A stretch of 64,000 nucleotides of DNA from contig JAMKCF010000032.1 in the NCBI GenBank assembly GCA_023634235.1, positions 868,001-932,000 on the forward strand. The letters are read 5' to 3'. The notes beneath the pieces were generated by a model that saw only the letters and a program-made list of their open reading frames with translations, was not told where the DNA came from and made no database searches. The stretch is from Pisaster brevispinus. Its lineage: Eukaryota; Echinodermata; Asteroidea; Forcipulatida; Asteriidae. Shown here piece by piece: positions 36,008-48,900 of the stretch (position 1 is the stretch's first letter; every line of letters begins with the position of its first letter). The position numbers were made by a program, and so were the translations under genes.

Positions 36008-39000
36008 TCAGCATGACTGGTCAGCGAGGTCCATTATGATGGAGGACTTCAGTTCTGAGCTTGTGCTCACATTCATGAATTTGGCGCTTGAGTACTTCTT
36101 TCGGACGGCCTGGCAAAAAACAACCAAGTAGAGACAATTAGATATAATATAAATAAAAGAGGAAAATATTCTCTCTAAGGAAGAAGAAATATAGCATTTT
36201 TGAATACATGTAGGCTCTGCTTTACCACTTTGCATCTTATACTTTAGGAATTCTTGTTTGTCGCTCTGCATCACTTCAACTAGTCAAATGTTTTTATTTT
36301 GGTGTAAGAACCCACAAAGCAATCTTTACAGAAAAGTTCCACATTTAGAATCTGTAGTACCTGGAATTTTGATGTTGGTGCACTCTTGATGACGAGGGCC
36401 ATCTTCTTCATGATAGGCAGCAGGTGATCTTCACTGTATGCGCTGTAATGGACTAGTGTAGTATTCTGCAGGAGCAAGAAATGGCAATCAAAATTAATCA
36501 TTACACATGTACTGTACATGTAGTTCATTTCAATGTGGAATCAATAGTAAAGGCATGTCAATATGGAATCAATAGTAAAGGCAGTGTATTTATCAGTCGA
36601 TTCTGCTAACACATTTATACAATTTATAAAATTAATAATCAAAGTTTTTAAAAATTAATTCTTTGCCAAGGATAAATATTGTGATCTAAATATCAAAGAA
36701 GCGTGCAATTTAAAGTTCTCATCAATGACTCGAGCAAAAGTTTGTACAGTTTTTATTGCCATAAAAAAAGAAGGAAAAAAAAAGAAGAAAAGTTCATGAA
36801 TGATTTGATAAAGCTTACCCATTCCATGTCTGGTTCAAGCATCTTACTGGATAAGCACAGGGCAGCTGCAGCAATCTCTGATGGATCATATGGGACGAAT
36901 GCATATTCTGGTAGAGTTAGCTCCATCAGGTACTTGGCCATGGTGTGTTTATGACCATCAACCTGTGGTTTTTAAAGTTCAGAAACATTCATAAGCTTAT
37001 AAATACTTACAGCCAATGCTTTGTGCTCGAGTTTTTTGTAAAGTAGCCCAACGTAAGTATTCCTTTTTACTAGACAATAAACACTGGGCAAGTGTTAAGG
37101 GTGAGCCCTGAGGAAGCTTAACTACAAATTCTTAAAAGTATTGTGGTTTGGGGCATTTACTGTGAAAGTTAGTTAAATAAGATGGACTAAAGTGGAACAA
37201 TGACCAAGACATAGGTTGGGACATTTTCTTATATTCTGAAAAATGACCGTCATTTAATGCACTTCAAGAGAAACTTAAGATTTGGAAACACACTGAAAAT
37301 TAAACACATATCAATGGGACAGTATTGTAAATTAATATCTTACCCCTCCAGCCTTGGAGTTACGTCTGAGGAAGTGAATGCAGAGTGGTTTACCGAGATT
37401 GAAGTCTAGCCGCCTGAGGATATTGCACTCCATGGAACGAATCTGTGCCTTGGTGTAAGCGTTGTCAGTTATGTACACAAAGTCCCCAATCTCTGGCGGG
37501 TACATCTCCTCATACTTGGCTGCAATTAGCATTGATGTTACACCGACCAGCTGAAGTTTATTTTTGGACACGGGTTGAACCTGCAAGTAAAAGAAGGACT
37601 CCGACTTGATAATCCGTCTTACTTGTTTGGAAATAAAGTGCTCAAATAAGCAAGCAATTTGAGTGGTAAAAGGAACAAAACTAGTATTGCAAAAAGCTAG
37701 GGAAGTGAAAAACCATCAATACATTAGCAAATAAAGTGTCTAAAATTAATGATGAAGTAAAAATTCAAAGAATTGATTTTTTGAATAATAACATCAAAGT
37801 TAAGAAATATTAGATTGTTCAAAGTTTTGACAAAACATATCTTTACAGGGGCTGTGTCATCAAGTTCAAAGCAGGCCTGTGGCTGTATGTGGAATTACAA
37901 ACTCTCACCCAGTTACTGCACACGTATCAAATCTAGGGAGAGCACATACACGTGTGCAGCAAATTAAGAGAGTTCCTAATTCCATGTACAGTCACAGGCC
38001 TCCTTTCATCATGATGACCAGTCGCTTTTTATTGACCACTTCGTACCTCTAGGTATCTGTCCAGAATTTGAATGGTGAGAAAGAGAGTCTCTTGGAGTAG
38101 ATGGAATCTAAGATGTACTTGAACCAGCCAGTCGATGAGGATATTGCGCATTCTCTCTGTGATTTCTTGTATCGTCATATAGTCTGTCCTCACTTTGAAT
38201 TCACGCTGTGGAGATAGATTCAAATGAATAAAGCCAATGCATGCACAGTAGAGATTTAAATTGTAGAACATTAAAAACAAAGAGCCACAATACATCCTGA
38301 GAATAAGATACTGGCCAATCATAAGAATCAGTTACACTTCCTAAAGCAAAATACGATGACAGTACAAATCACTATGGCAGGGCTGGGATGTAAACATTTT
38401 TTTGACACTGACAGATTCATTGATCTTTCATGGAATACTGGTGGGGGGGGGGGAAGGTTGGCATGCCATTTAAGATATAATCCATACAAGGACTGACATT
38501 AAGTCCTACAAAATGCTAGAGATAATACCTCAAGTTTTCTCATGTACTGATAGATGTCATTTACAAACTCGCTGCAGAGCTGTGGGTTATCAAAGTCATT
38601 CTTGTCAATGTCTTCCACTCCTTCCAACAGGTTGTTGGAGAATGCTTCCAATGCACTATTGATCTCGCTCATATCCATGGGCTCTGGTGACTGTGGTTTG
38701 GCCTAGAGACAGAAGAAACAAAATCTTGTTCAACATTTAGATCTTTGACACAGACTTTGCATGTATGCCAAGTTTAAAAATCAGTCCGTGTTCATGTCAA
38801 AACATGTTCACGTTTAAGATTTTCTCCTCACCTGTTCCATTGGTTCAACATTGAGCCCCATGACAGACTGTAGTGAACTGGTAGCCTTTGATTTGGTCAT
38901 CCCTCGTTTGGGTTTTACTGTCTCCTGCAAAAGTCCCAAAAGGAAGGTTTAACAAAAAGGAAAAATATTTCCGGCTATGACTTTAAAAAGTGATCGTTGA

Positions 39001-40278
39001 AATTTATGTTTAACTTGTCACTGTTTAAAAAAGTTTTGAATTAGGGAAAACATAGTTATTGCAGTCGAGATTAATAAGACATTGTGTTAATACCTTTTTA
39101 GTTCCTGCTTGCAAGTTATTGCGTGCCACATTACTGATGTTCTCTAGGGCGCCCCTTGTGCCCAGTGTTGACTTGACTCCCTTTGAAGATGCTCTGGTGG
39201 CCATCTTGCCCATGATCCTCGAGTCAACATTTTCGCCATTCAACATGCCGAGTTTGGCATTGCCAAGAAGATTCTGAATGAGGAAAAAAATAAATAAAAT
39301 AAATAAATCAATATCAATATTATTATCAGAATACAACTGCAGAGTACAGAACTTAAAACTAAAATAGGTAAATAAGTAAATTGCTGTTTCCTTATCCTTT
39401 TTTTTCCTAGTTAAATTTGTTATTCCTCATGTTGGACGGAAAAACATAATAAATATTAGTACACAAAATTCATGGCCAGTGCTTAGAAAGGGAGGCTTAG
39501 ACATTGACAAGACATGTTTCCCGGTACCCATTTTTCCAAATAAATTTGCAGTTTCAAATTCAAGTTTGTCTGTCACACAATTTAAAATTTCCTGTCAGAA
39601 TGAAAACCGTGCAGTACGCCACGTATTGGGGAGGGGGAGGAACAACTGCGATTCAAAAAAATGTCATAATAATGGGAAATTTTCGCTGAATTAGAATAGC
39701 ACACAACATTTTGAACAGATTAGATTGAGATTCTAATTTTGTAACCCCCGTCAAAGAATCTCTTTTTAAATGGCTGTAAATACTAAATACTTCAGTTTAA
39801 AAAAAAAAAAAAAAAAAAATATCTTTCTTATTCTATACTGATTACTGTATCAATAATGAATACTGTCTATTTTAGTATTTGATAAACTACAAAAAACAAA
39901 TCTATATTAATTTGGGAGACAAGAAATGGTTCTCTAGGAAAATGTCCACCTTTTTTGTGACACAATTTTTATTTTGTAAAACAAAACTTTATTCAACATG
40001 TTTAACAAATAAAATCTTACTTTTAAATAACGGCGGTAGAGAGTAAACACACAAATACACTATTAACTATAAATACATTTAAAACAGTACACTAATGACA
40101 AACATAAATAAGTCTCAATATATTTAATTGGGAGACAAGAAATAGTTATCCAAGCAATTTTTGACTCTCTGTGACAAAATTTAGCATGCATGGTCAAAAT
40201 AAATTTATTACATCTGCTTCGTTCAACCAACAAAGTAAAAAATTTACTCACCGTGGTTCCTCTCACTCTCAGAGACAT
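36008..40278 (-). CDS. CCNB: G2/mitotic-specific cyclin B
   Basis: Nine exons: 36008-36109, 36361-36465, 36819-36962, 37344-37580, 38047-38205, 38529-38702, 38832-38924, 39094-39273, 40252-40278; 406 residues, all junctions in phase 0. The destruction box RGALENISN is at 49-57. The cyclin box begins near 165 and includes MRNIL (177-181), [19 protein letters not shown] and [20 protein letters not shown]. The C-terminal cyclin fold includes [19 protein letters not shown] and [10 protein letters not shown]. The protein activates CDK1 to drive entry into M phase and is destroyed by the APC/C through the destruction box. Exon 1 encodes only nine residues (MSLRVRGTT), followed by an intron of about 1 kb. 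A fold-back element sits in the intron beside exon 38047-38205. Confidence 0.97.
37855..38020. repeat. Fold-back element, family A copy 2
   Basis: Left arm CAGGCCTGTGGCTGTA with GGAATTACAAACTCTCAC. Right arm GAGAGTTCCTAATTCC with TGTACAGTCACAGGCCT. It matches the copy at 8107-8275 and lies just downstream of a cyclin B exon donor. Confidence 0.75.
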
Positions 40279-40640
40279 TTCTGCACAATGCTATGCTTCT
40301 CTAATAGAAAAGAGTCGAGACCTTTCCTCGGAAACTCTCAAAAATGTTACAATTCACAGAATAATTCACTTTTGCTGGGCTTTAAATTCGTACACGCTTC
40401 AGTATGGTGATGTGGATTACTCAGCGTCGTGTGTTTGTGTGCAAATGGAATCCTCATCCGCTGTTTCACTGAAATACCTTTCGAAACAACCGCGGGAGTA
40501 ACGTGATTCGTCAGGTCAATGTTGGCCGCGATCGTTCATTGGTCAATACCTTGCATAAAAACAGGTGCGAGAATGCAATGCCCTGGATACGGAAGGGAGC
40601 TTCCATTTCGTGGGTAGGGATGTACTAAATGTGACAAAGG
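40279..40640 (-). promoter_or_regulatory. Cyclin B promoter region
   Basis: On the minus strand, a CCAAT box (ATTGG on plus) is at 40538-40542, about 260 bp upstream of the ATG. A CHR-like TTCGAA is at 40480-40485. CCAAT boxes and a CHR are the usual cell-cycle elements of cyclin B promoters in other animals. No TATA box or start site is assigned. Confidence 0.45.
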
Positions 40641-41499
40641 TGCTGCGTTATAAATAGCGTATTACGTAATTCATTGAGGTTCAGAAAGGGGTTTTCGTTT
40701 ATTATTCTGGATCAGGTGGTGCTTCTTTTGTTGTGGTCTTCTTTTTAGCTGAGAAAGAGGGCATTCTAAAGATGTGCACAGATTGCTTGAATTAAATTTA
40801 AAAAGATTTATGTTTATTTCCCAGACTTTAACAGTTTTATAAAAATAACCCACTGATGACATCAAATTATATTGTACTTTATACTTATTAATATTAATAA
40901 TGTCTGAATCTTATATACATGGTGAATCGGCAAAGCATCCTAACGCCACGGAAACATTGCCACATTAGTTTGCACATCACACCGGTGATGGGTGGATCGA
41001 TTGAGTCCATATTATGGTCAGTGGGTAGTCTCTAATATGCATAATGCGGTAATGGGATGTCATCAATGATGCTAGGTGGAAGCATGGAGCAATAAACTAG
41101 ATGGAAGGCTGTTCCGGTTTCTGACTGTTCTCGAAAAGACACTGTTTTCGAAGATTCTAGTTCTGGGGCATCTGCACAAGTTTTTGCTTATATCTCCTTG
41201 ATGAACGCTTATTTGGGATCAGATAACATTCCATTGAGATATATTTATTCATTCCGGCTTTAAAAAAGCAAATTAATACTAAAAACAGACGACTGAGAAA
41301 AAACAATCCCACCAAGAATAACGAAAAACAGAATAATACATTAGAAGTACAATCAAACAGCAATCAACAGAGATTTCCCAAATGGTGACAAAAGTATCCA
41401 ACCTTTTACATGATTGCAAACTTGTTTGGAAACTGTTTAAAAATCATTTCATTTAAGAATTATCATTAACTTTCTGAGAAAGTGTTTGAAAGGGTCTGT

Positions 41500-41822
41500 A
41501 TACGTTTGGTAATGACTCTGAATATCAATGTCAATAAAAACTTACTTGGTAAGAAGTACAGAAGCTTTGGATAGTTTAATGCAAGTACTGCGGTTATGGA
41601 AAATACATCACTTTTTATCCCCCAAACTTTAATCTGAGAAACGTTACTGACAGTTCCTATAAATAGAGATTAAATTCTTCCTGCGTGGACATATTCGCTC
41701 CGGATTTTCGGCGATATCTCAAAAACGCGAAATGAAATTTTCACAGGTTAGTTTTATTGTATATATCTATATTTATATAGGATTAAACAATCAAACGTTT
41801 GCAAAAACCAAGGGTATACTTT
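41500..41822 (+). repeat. Dispersed repeat family E, copy 1
   Basis: Shares in order ATAAAAACTTACT, GGTAAGAAGTAC/GGCAAGAAGCAC, ATTTTCGGCGATATCTCA, AGGTTAGTTTTATTGT and CAAAAACCAAGGGTATACTT with 61480-61835. Confidence 0.75.
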
Positions 41823-41936
41823 GCATTTAATATAGGGTTTACATTTACTATAGGGTGAAATCAGTACAAAGTGGGGCTCGTACGTGTCGTTCGTGACTAT
41901 GAGGATTTATTACAAACAGCCAGTGTTTTAGTCTGA

Positions 41937-42128
41937 TAAATAAAACAAGGAAGATAGTGGTATAGCACTTAAAGAAACTGCATGAGTTTTTGTACAAAGC
42001 AACTACTTCATCAGATACTTGCATCTGATGAAGTGGTTGGTGCTACGAAAGTTCATGCATTTTTGTAAAAGTTTTTTTGTTTGGTTTAGTTAGTCTTTAA
42101 ATGCTACCATCATCTTCCTTGTTTATTA
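41937..42128. repeat. Long inverted repeat
   Basis: Outer arms: AACAAGGAAGATAGTGGTAT on the left and ATGCTACCATCATCTTCCTT on the right, followed by GTTT. Inner arms: ACTTCATCAGAT on the left and ATCTGATGAAGT on the right. The combined arms are about 75 bp, imperfect. The centre has the string CTGATGAAGTGG, then CTACGAAAG. Confidence 0.75.
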
Positions 42129-43086
42129 CATTATGAATCTCCTTTATGACTCTTCAGAAGACAATAAAAATGACAAATTTTTTCATTGAAAATAAATATA
42201 TACTTTATTTCAGCTATTGTTATCTTCATGTATTTACAAACAACAAAAGCCTACTCTCACAATATTTACAGAATTAAAAAATGTCACTACCAACTATTTA
42301 TATTTTCACATTATTTCTGAAAAAAAACCCAGATAATTCTCTCGCCGTAAATTTGGCCCCTGGTTTGGTTATACTTTATTATCCAACAAGGTTTATTTTG
42401 AAAGTCATTACAGAACAATGTATCTACCTATTCTTCCAATGAAGCTTTTAAACAACTTAGGGGCCATTCAGTATAACAATAACAAATGTTGTTTCCCCCC
42501 CCAAAAAAAAAATGTTTTGACCCACCCCAAATTTTGATTTGATTGGTCAATGTAATCTGTACAAAGAAGAACAAAGTAATGCCTTGAATGAAGCATTTGT
42601 TATCAATACTCTCCAAGCTCAGGAGATTCCTAGGATCTTCCTGGCTTCCAGCATGCAACTTCTTTTTTGGAAAAAATAATAATAATACAAATAAATAAAT
42701 AAAATAAATTGGCAAACACACTCACACACAAGCGTGCACAAACTATTGTTTTTAAAAATATTATTTTCATTGAAAGTGAAACAGGATTTCAGTTATTTCC
42801 ATTGACCCACCCATGGTAAAAAATAAAATAAAAATTAAAATATGACCAGCCCCTTATCAATGGTTAGAAGGTACAAATGGAGCCGGTTTGCATTACCCCG
42901 TGTGTCTAATCTGTTAGTGGCTTTGAGTGGTTCTTCACCAGCTCCTCCCAGATCCATACACACTTGGTCTTTCCGCAAACCTACATTAATTTTCATTGTA
43001 CAACTATTTTTGGTTGGGAAAAGTACATTCCTTTCAAATTAAGAAGAAAGTAATCATCCATGAATAAAACATCTGCAAGTTAAATT

Positions 43087-43600
43087 TGAATAATGGCTGG
43101 TATTAAATCTTCAATTTGGATTCCCTATCGACTAAAAATACTGTTGCTACATCACATGGGTCCCCCGGGGCAAGCTTTTGTACAGCAACCACCAGATTAG
43201 CAAAGACTGCATTCCTTGTTTGTTGGTTAAAATTTTTTTTTTTTTTTAAAGATGAACTTCCCATCAAGGGAACTTGGCAAACTCCTACAAGGGGATATGA
43301 ACACCAAGCTGGCATCAGCCATTCTCTCTCATACCAACAATGGATTAACTTAAATGATTATGAACTGCACAAATTACTAAATTGTGATTCAGTAACTAGA
43401 CGACAATACCTGTTCTTGTGCCACACATTTCATTGTATTTGTGCATGGGTGTTTTGCAGTTCATTTGTGTAACTACGCAAATGCATCTCCCCCTACCATG
43501 TGACATAGCAACACTGAATTTAGTCTGAGGAATTCCAATTGAGCATTCACTTGTGACTGAACAAGACATTGTACCAGACGTCATTCAAATGTAACTCACA
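43087..43600. repeat. Fold-back family D, copy 1
   Basis: The left end (TTGAATAATGGCTGGTATTA, then ACTGTTGCTACATCACATG) is the inverse of the right end. Read back, the right end is TTGAATGACGTCTGGTACAA, then AATTCCTCAGACTAAA, then GTTGCTATGTCACATGG. The interior (43262-43410) also recurs at 54278-54390. Confidence 0.75.
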
Positions 43601-43876
43601 TATTGTCCATCCAATGAAAATTATGTTTTTTTATATGTATAATTTTTATATAGCAGCAACTGATTGCGTTTCAAAACTAGTATATTAGTGTGTACTACCC
43701 TTTTTCTATTAATTAAAAAAACACCTCACAGTATTTTTTACATGAACAACGTTAACAATACTTGTACCTTTTTGAAGTTATGGATACCAACACAAAAATG
43801 CACAAAAAATACAAGCAAAATCCTGAGAATTATTCGCATAGTTTTCCAGCCCACCTTCCAAATGACTCTCTGGTTA

Positions 43877-44025
43877 CAGGGACCCCCAACAACAAAATAC
43901 TGACAAAAAAGGAAATCTGCTGACATTAGGGCTAGATAAGTTGGTAGAGTGTCTGCATGTTAGTCCGGAGCTAGCAGGTTCAATTCCCGCTGTATTCAAC
44001 ATTTTTTTGTTCAACCCCCCCAAAA
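43877..44025 (+). repeat. tRNA-derived SINE, family 1
   Basis: A-box-like TAGATAAGTTGGTAGAGTG, B-box-like AGCAGGTTCAATTCCCGCTG, then the family tail TTTTTTGTTCAACCCCCCCA. Upstream it shares GGGACCCCCAACAACAAAA with the copy at 24658. Confidence 0.8.
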
Positions 44026-44257
44026 AAAAAAAAAAAAAGGGGAAAAAAACCCTCCCAAAAACCCTAACCCCGTAATAATTATCCTAGTGTGGAATCACAC
44101 ATAAGAAAATCAGTTATAAGATTTTCTTTTACGATTGCCGAGTGTCATTGTTAAACCTTAAAACAAGGAAAGCCCTTCTGAAGACAAAAAGGGCATTTCA
44201 AGCCCACACTTTTTTTGTTAGGAAAGCACTAATTTCAAATCATTAAGCCATTTGCCA

Positions 44258-44598
44258 GTTGCATTTGAATATTGTCTGGTACATTCACTTGCTTTGTCAC
44301 AAGTTACTGCTGAACTTTAAATTCCTCAGACTAAAGAAACAGTTGCTATGTCACATGATTTGGGGCAGGTTTTTATGCATTTATTGCAGAGACAGAAAAC
44401 ACCTGTATACAATTTGGAATGAATGTGTATGGCATAATGGTACCAGGGTTTGCTCATCTGGAGGTTGCTAAAAAAAAGCTTGCCCCAAACCATTTGACAT
44501 ACAAATAGAAACTGTCTCTATAGTCTTACGAATTCAAATTTAAGTGGTAAAATTGTGACTAAGGAATTCATTACACCAGACGTTCTTCAAATCCAATT
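44258..44598. repeat. Fold-back family D, copy 2
   Basis: The left end contains ATTGTCTGGTACATTC, AAATTCCTCAGACTAAAG, GTTGCTATGTCACATG and TTTGGGGCAGG. The right end carries the same series inverted (GCCCCAAACCATTTGACATA, AGTCTTACGAATTC, ACACCAGACGTTCTTC). Confidence 0.75.
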
Positions 44599-45484
44599 CG
44601 CAATATGGCTCTTTGCAACTCCACTGCCATTGGCAATCTTCAATAAAAAAAAAAACCTTACCTGATGTCCAACACTAATCAAAACCTGGAATTCGTTTTT
44701 GGCTTACGCAATAAACTGGCCAAGGAAAGAACATTAATAATGTAACTAAACAAGAGCAAATTATTACAAATCCTTTACATGAATGTCTATATCAAATAAT
44801 ATAACCACTATTAATGTACACAAGTTTCCTCATCAATAATTTTGTCAAGAGTATGACTGGAATCTTCCGCAGCAGATTGCTTATCAAAAAAGTGACACTA
44901 ATGTATAAACAACTAACTATACATTTTCACACAGGGTTGCACAAAATACTTCACACAGAAATATCATTTTTGTAGGGGAAGAAAATGAGAAATGAAAATT
45001 TAAGTTACCCAAGTCTTTAATATATTTTGTAATAATTGTATTTAAATTAGGTCTGCTGTCATTTGATATGCAACCACAGTATCCCTAAAAGTACAAGGGC
45101 TGACCTAGATGTGCATATGGGATAAGCTTTTCATGCTATTTAATAAGAACTTTGCTTATTTTTCTGAGGGCAAACAAACAAAATCAGAAATCAAATTAAA
45201 GTAGGAAGAATACCTAGCCTGTTTTTTTTTCACTTTGTCCGCACTTTTAAATATTAATGCCACACACTGTCAATATTGCATTTCACCTCAACAATCTTTC
45301 ATACTTATTCGGATACCCAGGTTTTCACTTCTACTCTGTGATTTCACAACAAGGGTTACAACGCTGGTAACAAACAACAGTGTCTGCAATGGTCTCTCCA
45401 TGCAATATCAAATGCCTTGTGAATGAAAATTGCTTTGTTATGACCACTGTTAACCAATGGTAAACAGTCCTCTTACTGAGAGGT

Positions 45485-45700
45485 CTAGTTCACCAGACTC
45501 AATTCCTGGTGGCCGAGTCATCAGAGTGTGGGTTCGAATCCCTGTCACGACACTTTATTGTGACCTTGCACAACACGCTTTACCACAATTGCTTCTCACT
45601 ACCCAGAAGTCAATGGGTTCTTGTGTGGGCAGAGATGGTTCTTGTGATTGGTTTAGCTGGGAGTGCCTCATATTTGGCAGCATGGCCCTGCATACTTCCC
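45485..45700 (+). repeat. tRNA-derived SINE, family 2
   Basis: TGGCCGAGTCATCAGAGTG resembles the A box of a Ser/Leu-type tRNA. GTGGGTTCGAATCCCTGTCA is a strong B box. The body includes GCTTTACCACAATTGCTTCT, and relatives lie at 46684 and 48597. The copy overlaps the poly(A) signal proposed for ANKRA2. Confidence 0.7.
45554..45559 (-). terminator. Possible ANKRA2 poly(A) signal
   Basis: AATAAA on the minus strand, about 440 bases past the stop at 46000. It lies within a SINE copy running on the opposite strand. Confidence 0.35.
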
Positions 45701-45999
45701 AAATTGCCGAGTTGGTTTCAGGAACGTAACATCAATAACTGCAGCCCAAGGCCATTTTCATTTGCAGTTTCCACTGTGGAAAAATGGAGGAACAAAATTC
45801 CACTGTGGAAATGTATGCACCTTTTGCCTCAGTATTTTTTTGACTTGCTGTTTTTGTGCCTGTTACAATGTAACTCACGCAAAACCAGTGGATGGATTAT
45901 TGAAAATTTGGGATGACGATAAAGGGGTCAACTGTTACTGGGTGGGGCTTGGTAGGTTTAAGGGGTGGGATACTTGCTGTCCCTATGGTAGCATCCACA

Positions 46000-48900
46000 T
46001 CATGTGCAGCTTTGAAGAAGTTGTATCATGTGTTTCTCAATGGCAAGTTGTACTGGAAAAGATTAAGAGATGCAAGATGTGAGACACTTTGACCACTAAG
46101 GCTGGAAATCCATGTGTCTGTCATGCATTGTGCATAATGTGAAGTGCGCAATGCATCAAAATGAAAATACACACTAAGCAATGCCCACAATTCAATGTAT
46201 CCATATTGCGTACTGCGTTATCCATAAAAATTGCTTGGCGCGTGTTTCATCTTGAAAGATTGCGCACTATGCATTTCGCACAAAGCATGACGGACAATTT
46301 TAAGCCTTTACCTCATATGAATAGAACATGGAGAATGATTAGCTCAGTTGCTGTCGTTCTCTGCTGTGCTCGCCCACCTGCTATCATGGCTATGTAAGTT
46401 GTGGACATAGAGTTTCTGCTCGACGTTTCGATCAGTATGCTCTGACCGTCTTCTGGAGAAGACCGTCTTCTTGACAGTCAGACGGTCAGAGCAAACTGAT
46501 CGAAACGTCGAGCAGAAACCGGCTCTTCTCAGAGCCACCACTACTCTCAAAAGAGATTTCTTACACGGTGTCACCGCAAACCTTACTTACTTAGTATTTT
46601 TCCACCATGCATAGCCTTAAGTCTTATCTCACATTGGTTGCCTGCATTTGTACTGAAACAATAAGATATCTTCACATCTTTTGGCATGTCGTGGCCGAGT
46701 GGTTAAGTGCACCAGACTCAACCTCTGGTGTTTCTAATCAGCAGAGTTGTGGCACTTGTGGTCCTAAGTAAGATACTTTACCATAATTGCTTTGTCTTTC
46801 GGATAGGACATCAAGTCGTAGGTTCCATGTACTAGGATTGGTAGTGCACGTAAAACGACCCAGAACACTTATTGTGGAAGAATAGTGGTTGACCCTGGTG
46901 TTTCTGGTTCACATAGCAAGCACTCTTGTTTACAGGTTTACTCAGGCTTGTGAGCTACAGTGATTAAGTTCACTTATGAGGCATCCTTGGTTTCGTTACC
47001 AGAAATACATAACAATAATTACCTGCTCTGTAACCCAGAGCGACAGCAAGACTCAGCGGCGAATGTCCTCCTTCAGTCTGTACAGTCAGATCAGCACCAG
47101 CCTCTAGCAGCAGACGGACACACAGTGGATGGTTATTGTAGACTGCGTACAGCAGCGGCGTGCCTTCATTCTAAACACCAATTTCAATCAAGGTAATTAT
47201 CAAGAATTGTCAGAATGTGATCAGCAAATTGCAGTGTTTCCAACACTTTCTAATCTGTGTAAATTGTCATCATTCACTTCACTCCCTCGGAATCTTGAGA
47301 TAAAACTTTGTAAACTTATTAATATTTGTAACACGAACTACCAGCTGTGTTTAGAAGATTTAAAAGACACAAATATATTCAGTGAACATTATTAAAGGTA
47401 GGGTCATACTTTAGTAATGAACCTGAAAAAAATTGTGTAGTTTATATCTGAAAGCCAACTTGTTATAAAGATGATAATGGTACTAAGCATCGTGCGAAAT
47501 CATTTCGTCTGAAATGCCTTCGTTGATTAGAAATCAATAAAAACATTTGAATCTGAGAAATGATTCATGCATGACTTGCTTCTCAGATTTCAGAGTATCA
47601 GGCACGTGGCAAGCTAGTGGATGATGATTCCGAATTTATGAATTAAGGATTAACAAGGCAATATAAAATTTCAATTTTAACATACGTTTTGTCATAGACT
47701 AAGTGAGTGAAACGTTAAGCTGAATCGAGGGTACTTTAACAATGCGAATGCAAAATGCATTTGATATGTCACTTAAAAAAGCAACAACAATGTTTAGTAT
47801 TTTACCATATCAAGTTTGTTGACATCTGCTCCATCTGCCAGCAACAAACGGACAATCTCCACACACCCAGAGCTGCTTGCGTACGCAAGAGCTGTCTCCC
47901 CCTCGTCACTCTCACGCATCAAGTCTGCTTCATTGCCCAAGAGATACTTGACGATATCCGTCTGTTGGTGAGCACACGCCCACATCAGGGGGGTGCGGCC
48001 CAACGGGTCAGACTCATTTATCTCGCATTCTTCTTGGAGTTTCTCCTCCATGGTGGCTATCTCTCCTTGAGCCGCCAGCTGATGGACCGTCAGATCTGAG
48101 TAGATTCAGGATTTTAAAAATGTAAACTCTTGCTGACTCTTTTCATTGGGCCTTGAGCTATCCTGACACACCTCTCAGCTCCTTAGGAGTATGCACCACC
48201 AGCAGCCAAATGGGCACACAGGCTGCTACCATTCAGATTGAGAATCTCTACCAAGTATGGAACTCTGCTAAACGTCAGGGTTGAAACGTCAGGCCATTAA
48301 CTATTTTTTTCAAGTACGGAACTCATCAAAGTATTAATCAACCACATGAACCATCTCCACCTTCACAGGTACCCATTTACCCCTAGTTGATGAGAAGCAA
48401 TAATGGTTGTGTGTCTTGCCTCTGAACACAAGTGCCATGACTGGAATTTGAGCCCAAACGCTCGACTGTTCGGCCCCTACCATGCAGTGAAAGTTGTGAC
48501 ATCTCAGCGATTTAAAAAACATATTTATATTCTCTACACCCCCATCCCACAAATGGTTTACCCTTAATCACTACATGCATTAATTATGAACTGTCCAACC
48601 CAAGGGTAAATGGGTACCGGTAAGGGCAAAGATGGTTCTTGCTGTTAAATTTAGTTTGATGTGCTACAGACTTGGCAGCACATGCTATAAAACCCCAAAG
48701 AGCTGAGGTGTTTTAAGAAATTAAATAAATGACCCAATGATTGGCGTTAGAATGTTCATTGTTTATACACCATGAACATCACAATTAGCACACACCAGTG
48801 CTATACAAATATCCATTTTTATTTAATATTAAAGAAACATCAAAATGACAAAATGACAAAGAAACTAATAAAGGCAGCTTCCAAACTCACTATAAAGACT

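Larger units (their letters stand above)
40750..45553. other. Repeat-rich DNA between cyclin B and ANKRA2
   Basis: About 4.8 kb with no confirmed exon. It carries four fold-back or SINE elements listed separately, plus poly-A/poly-T runs. A possible short terminal exon at 40702-40748 (minus) lies at its edge. Confidence 0.45.

Noticed and set aside
43928..44000. Candidate tRNA gene
   Set aside because: A and B boxes are present but the acceptor stem and anticodon arm do not pair, and the same flanks recur at three other places; it is a SINE.
44290..44345. Possible ANKRA2 last exon (VQQ) on minus strand
   Set aside because: Stops immediately after three codons and lies in a fold-back repeat; the exon at 46000-46052 gives the conserved terminal helix and closes the frame.
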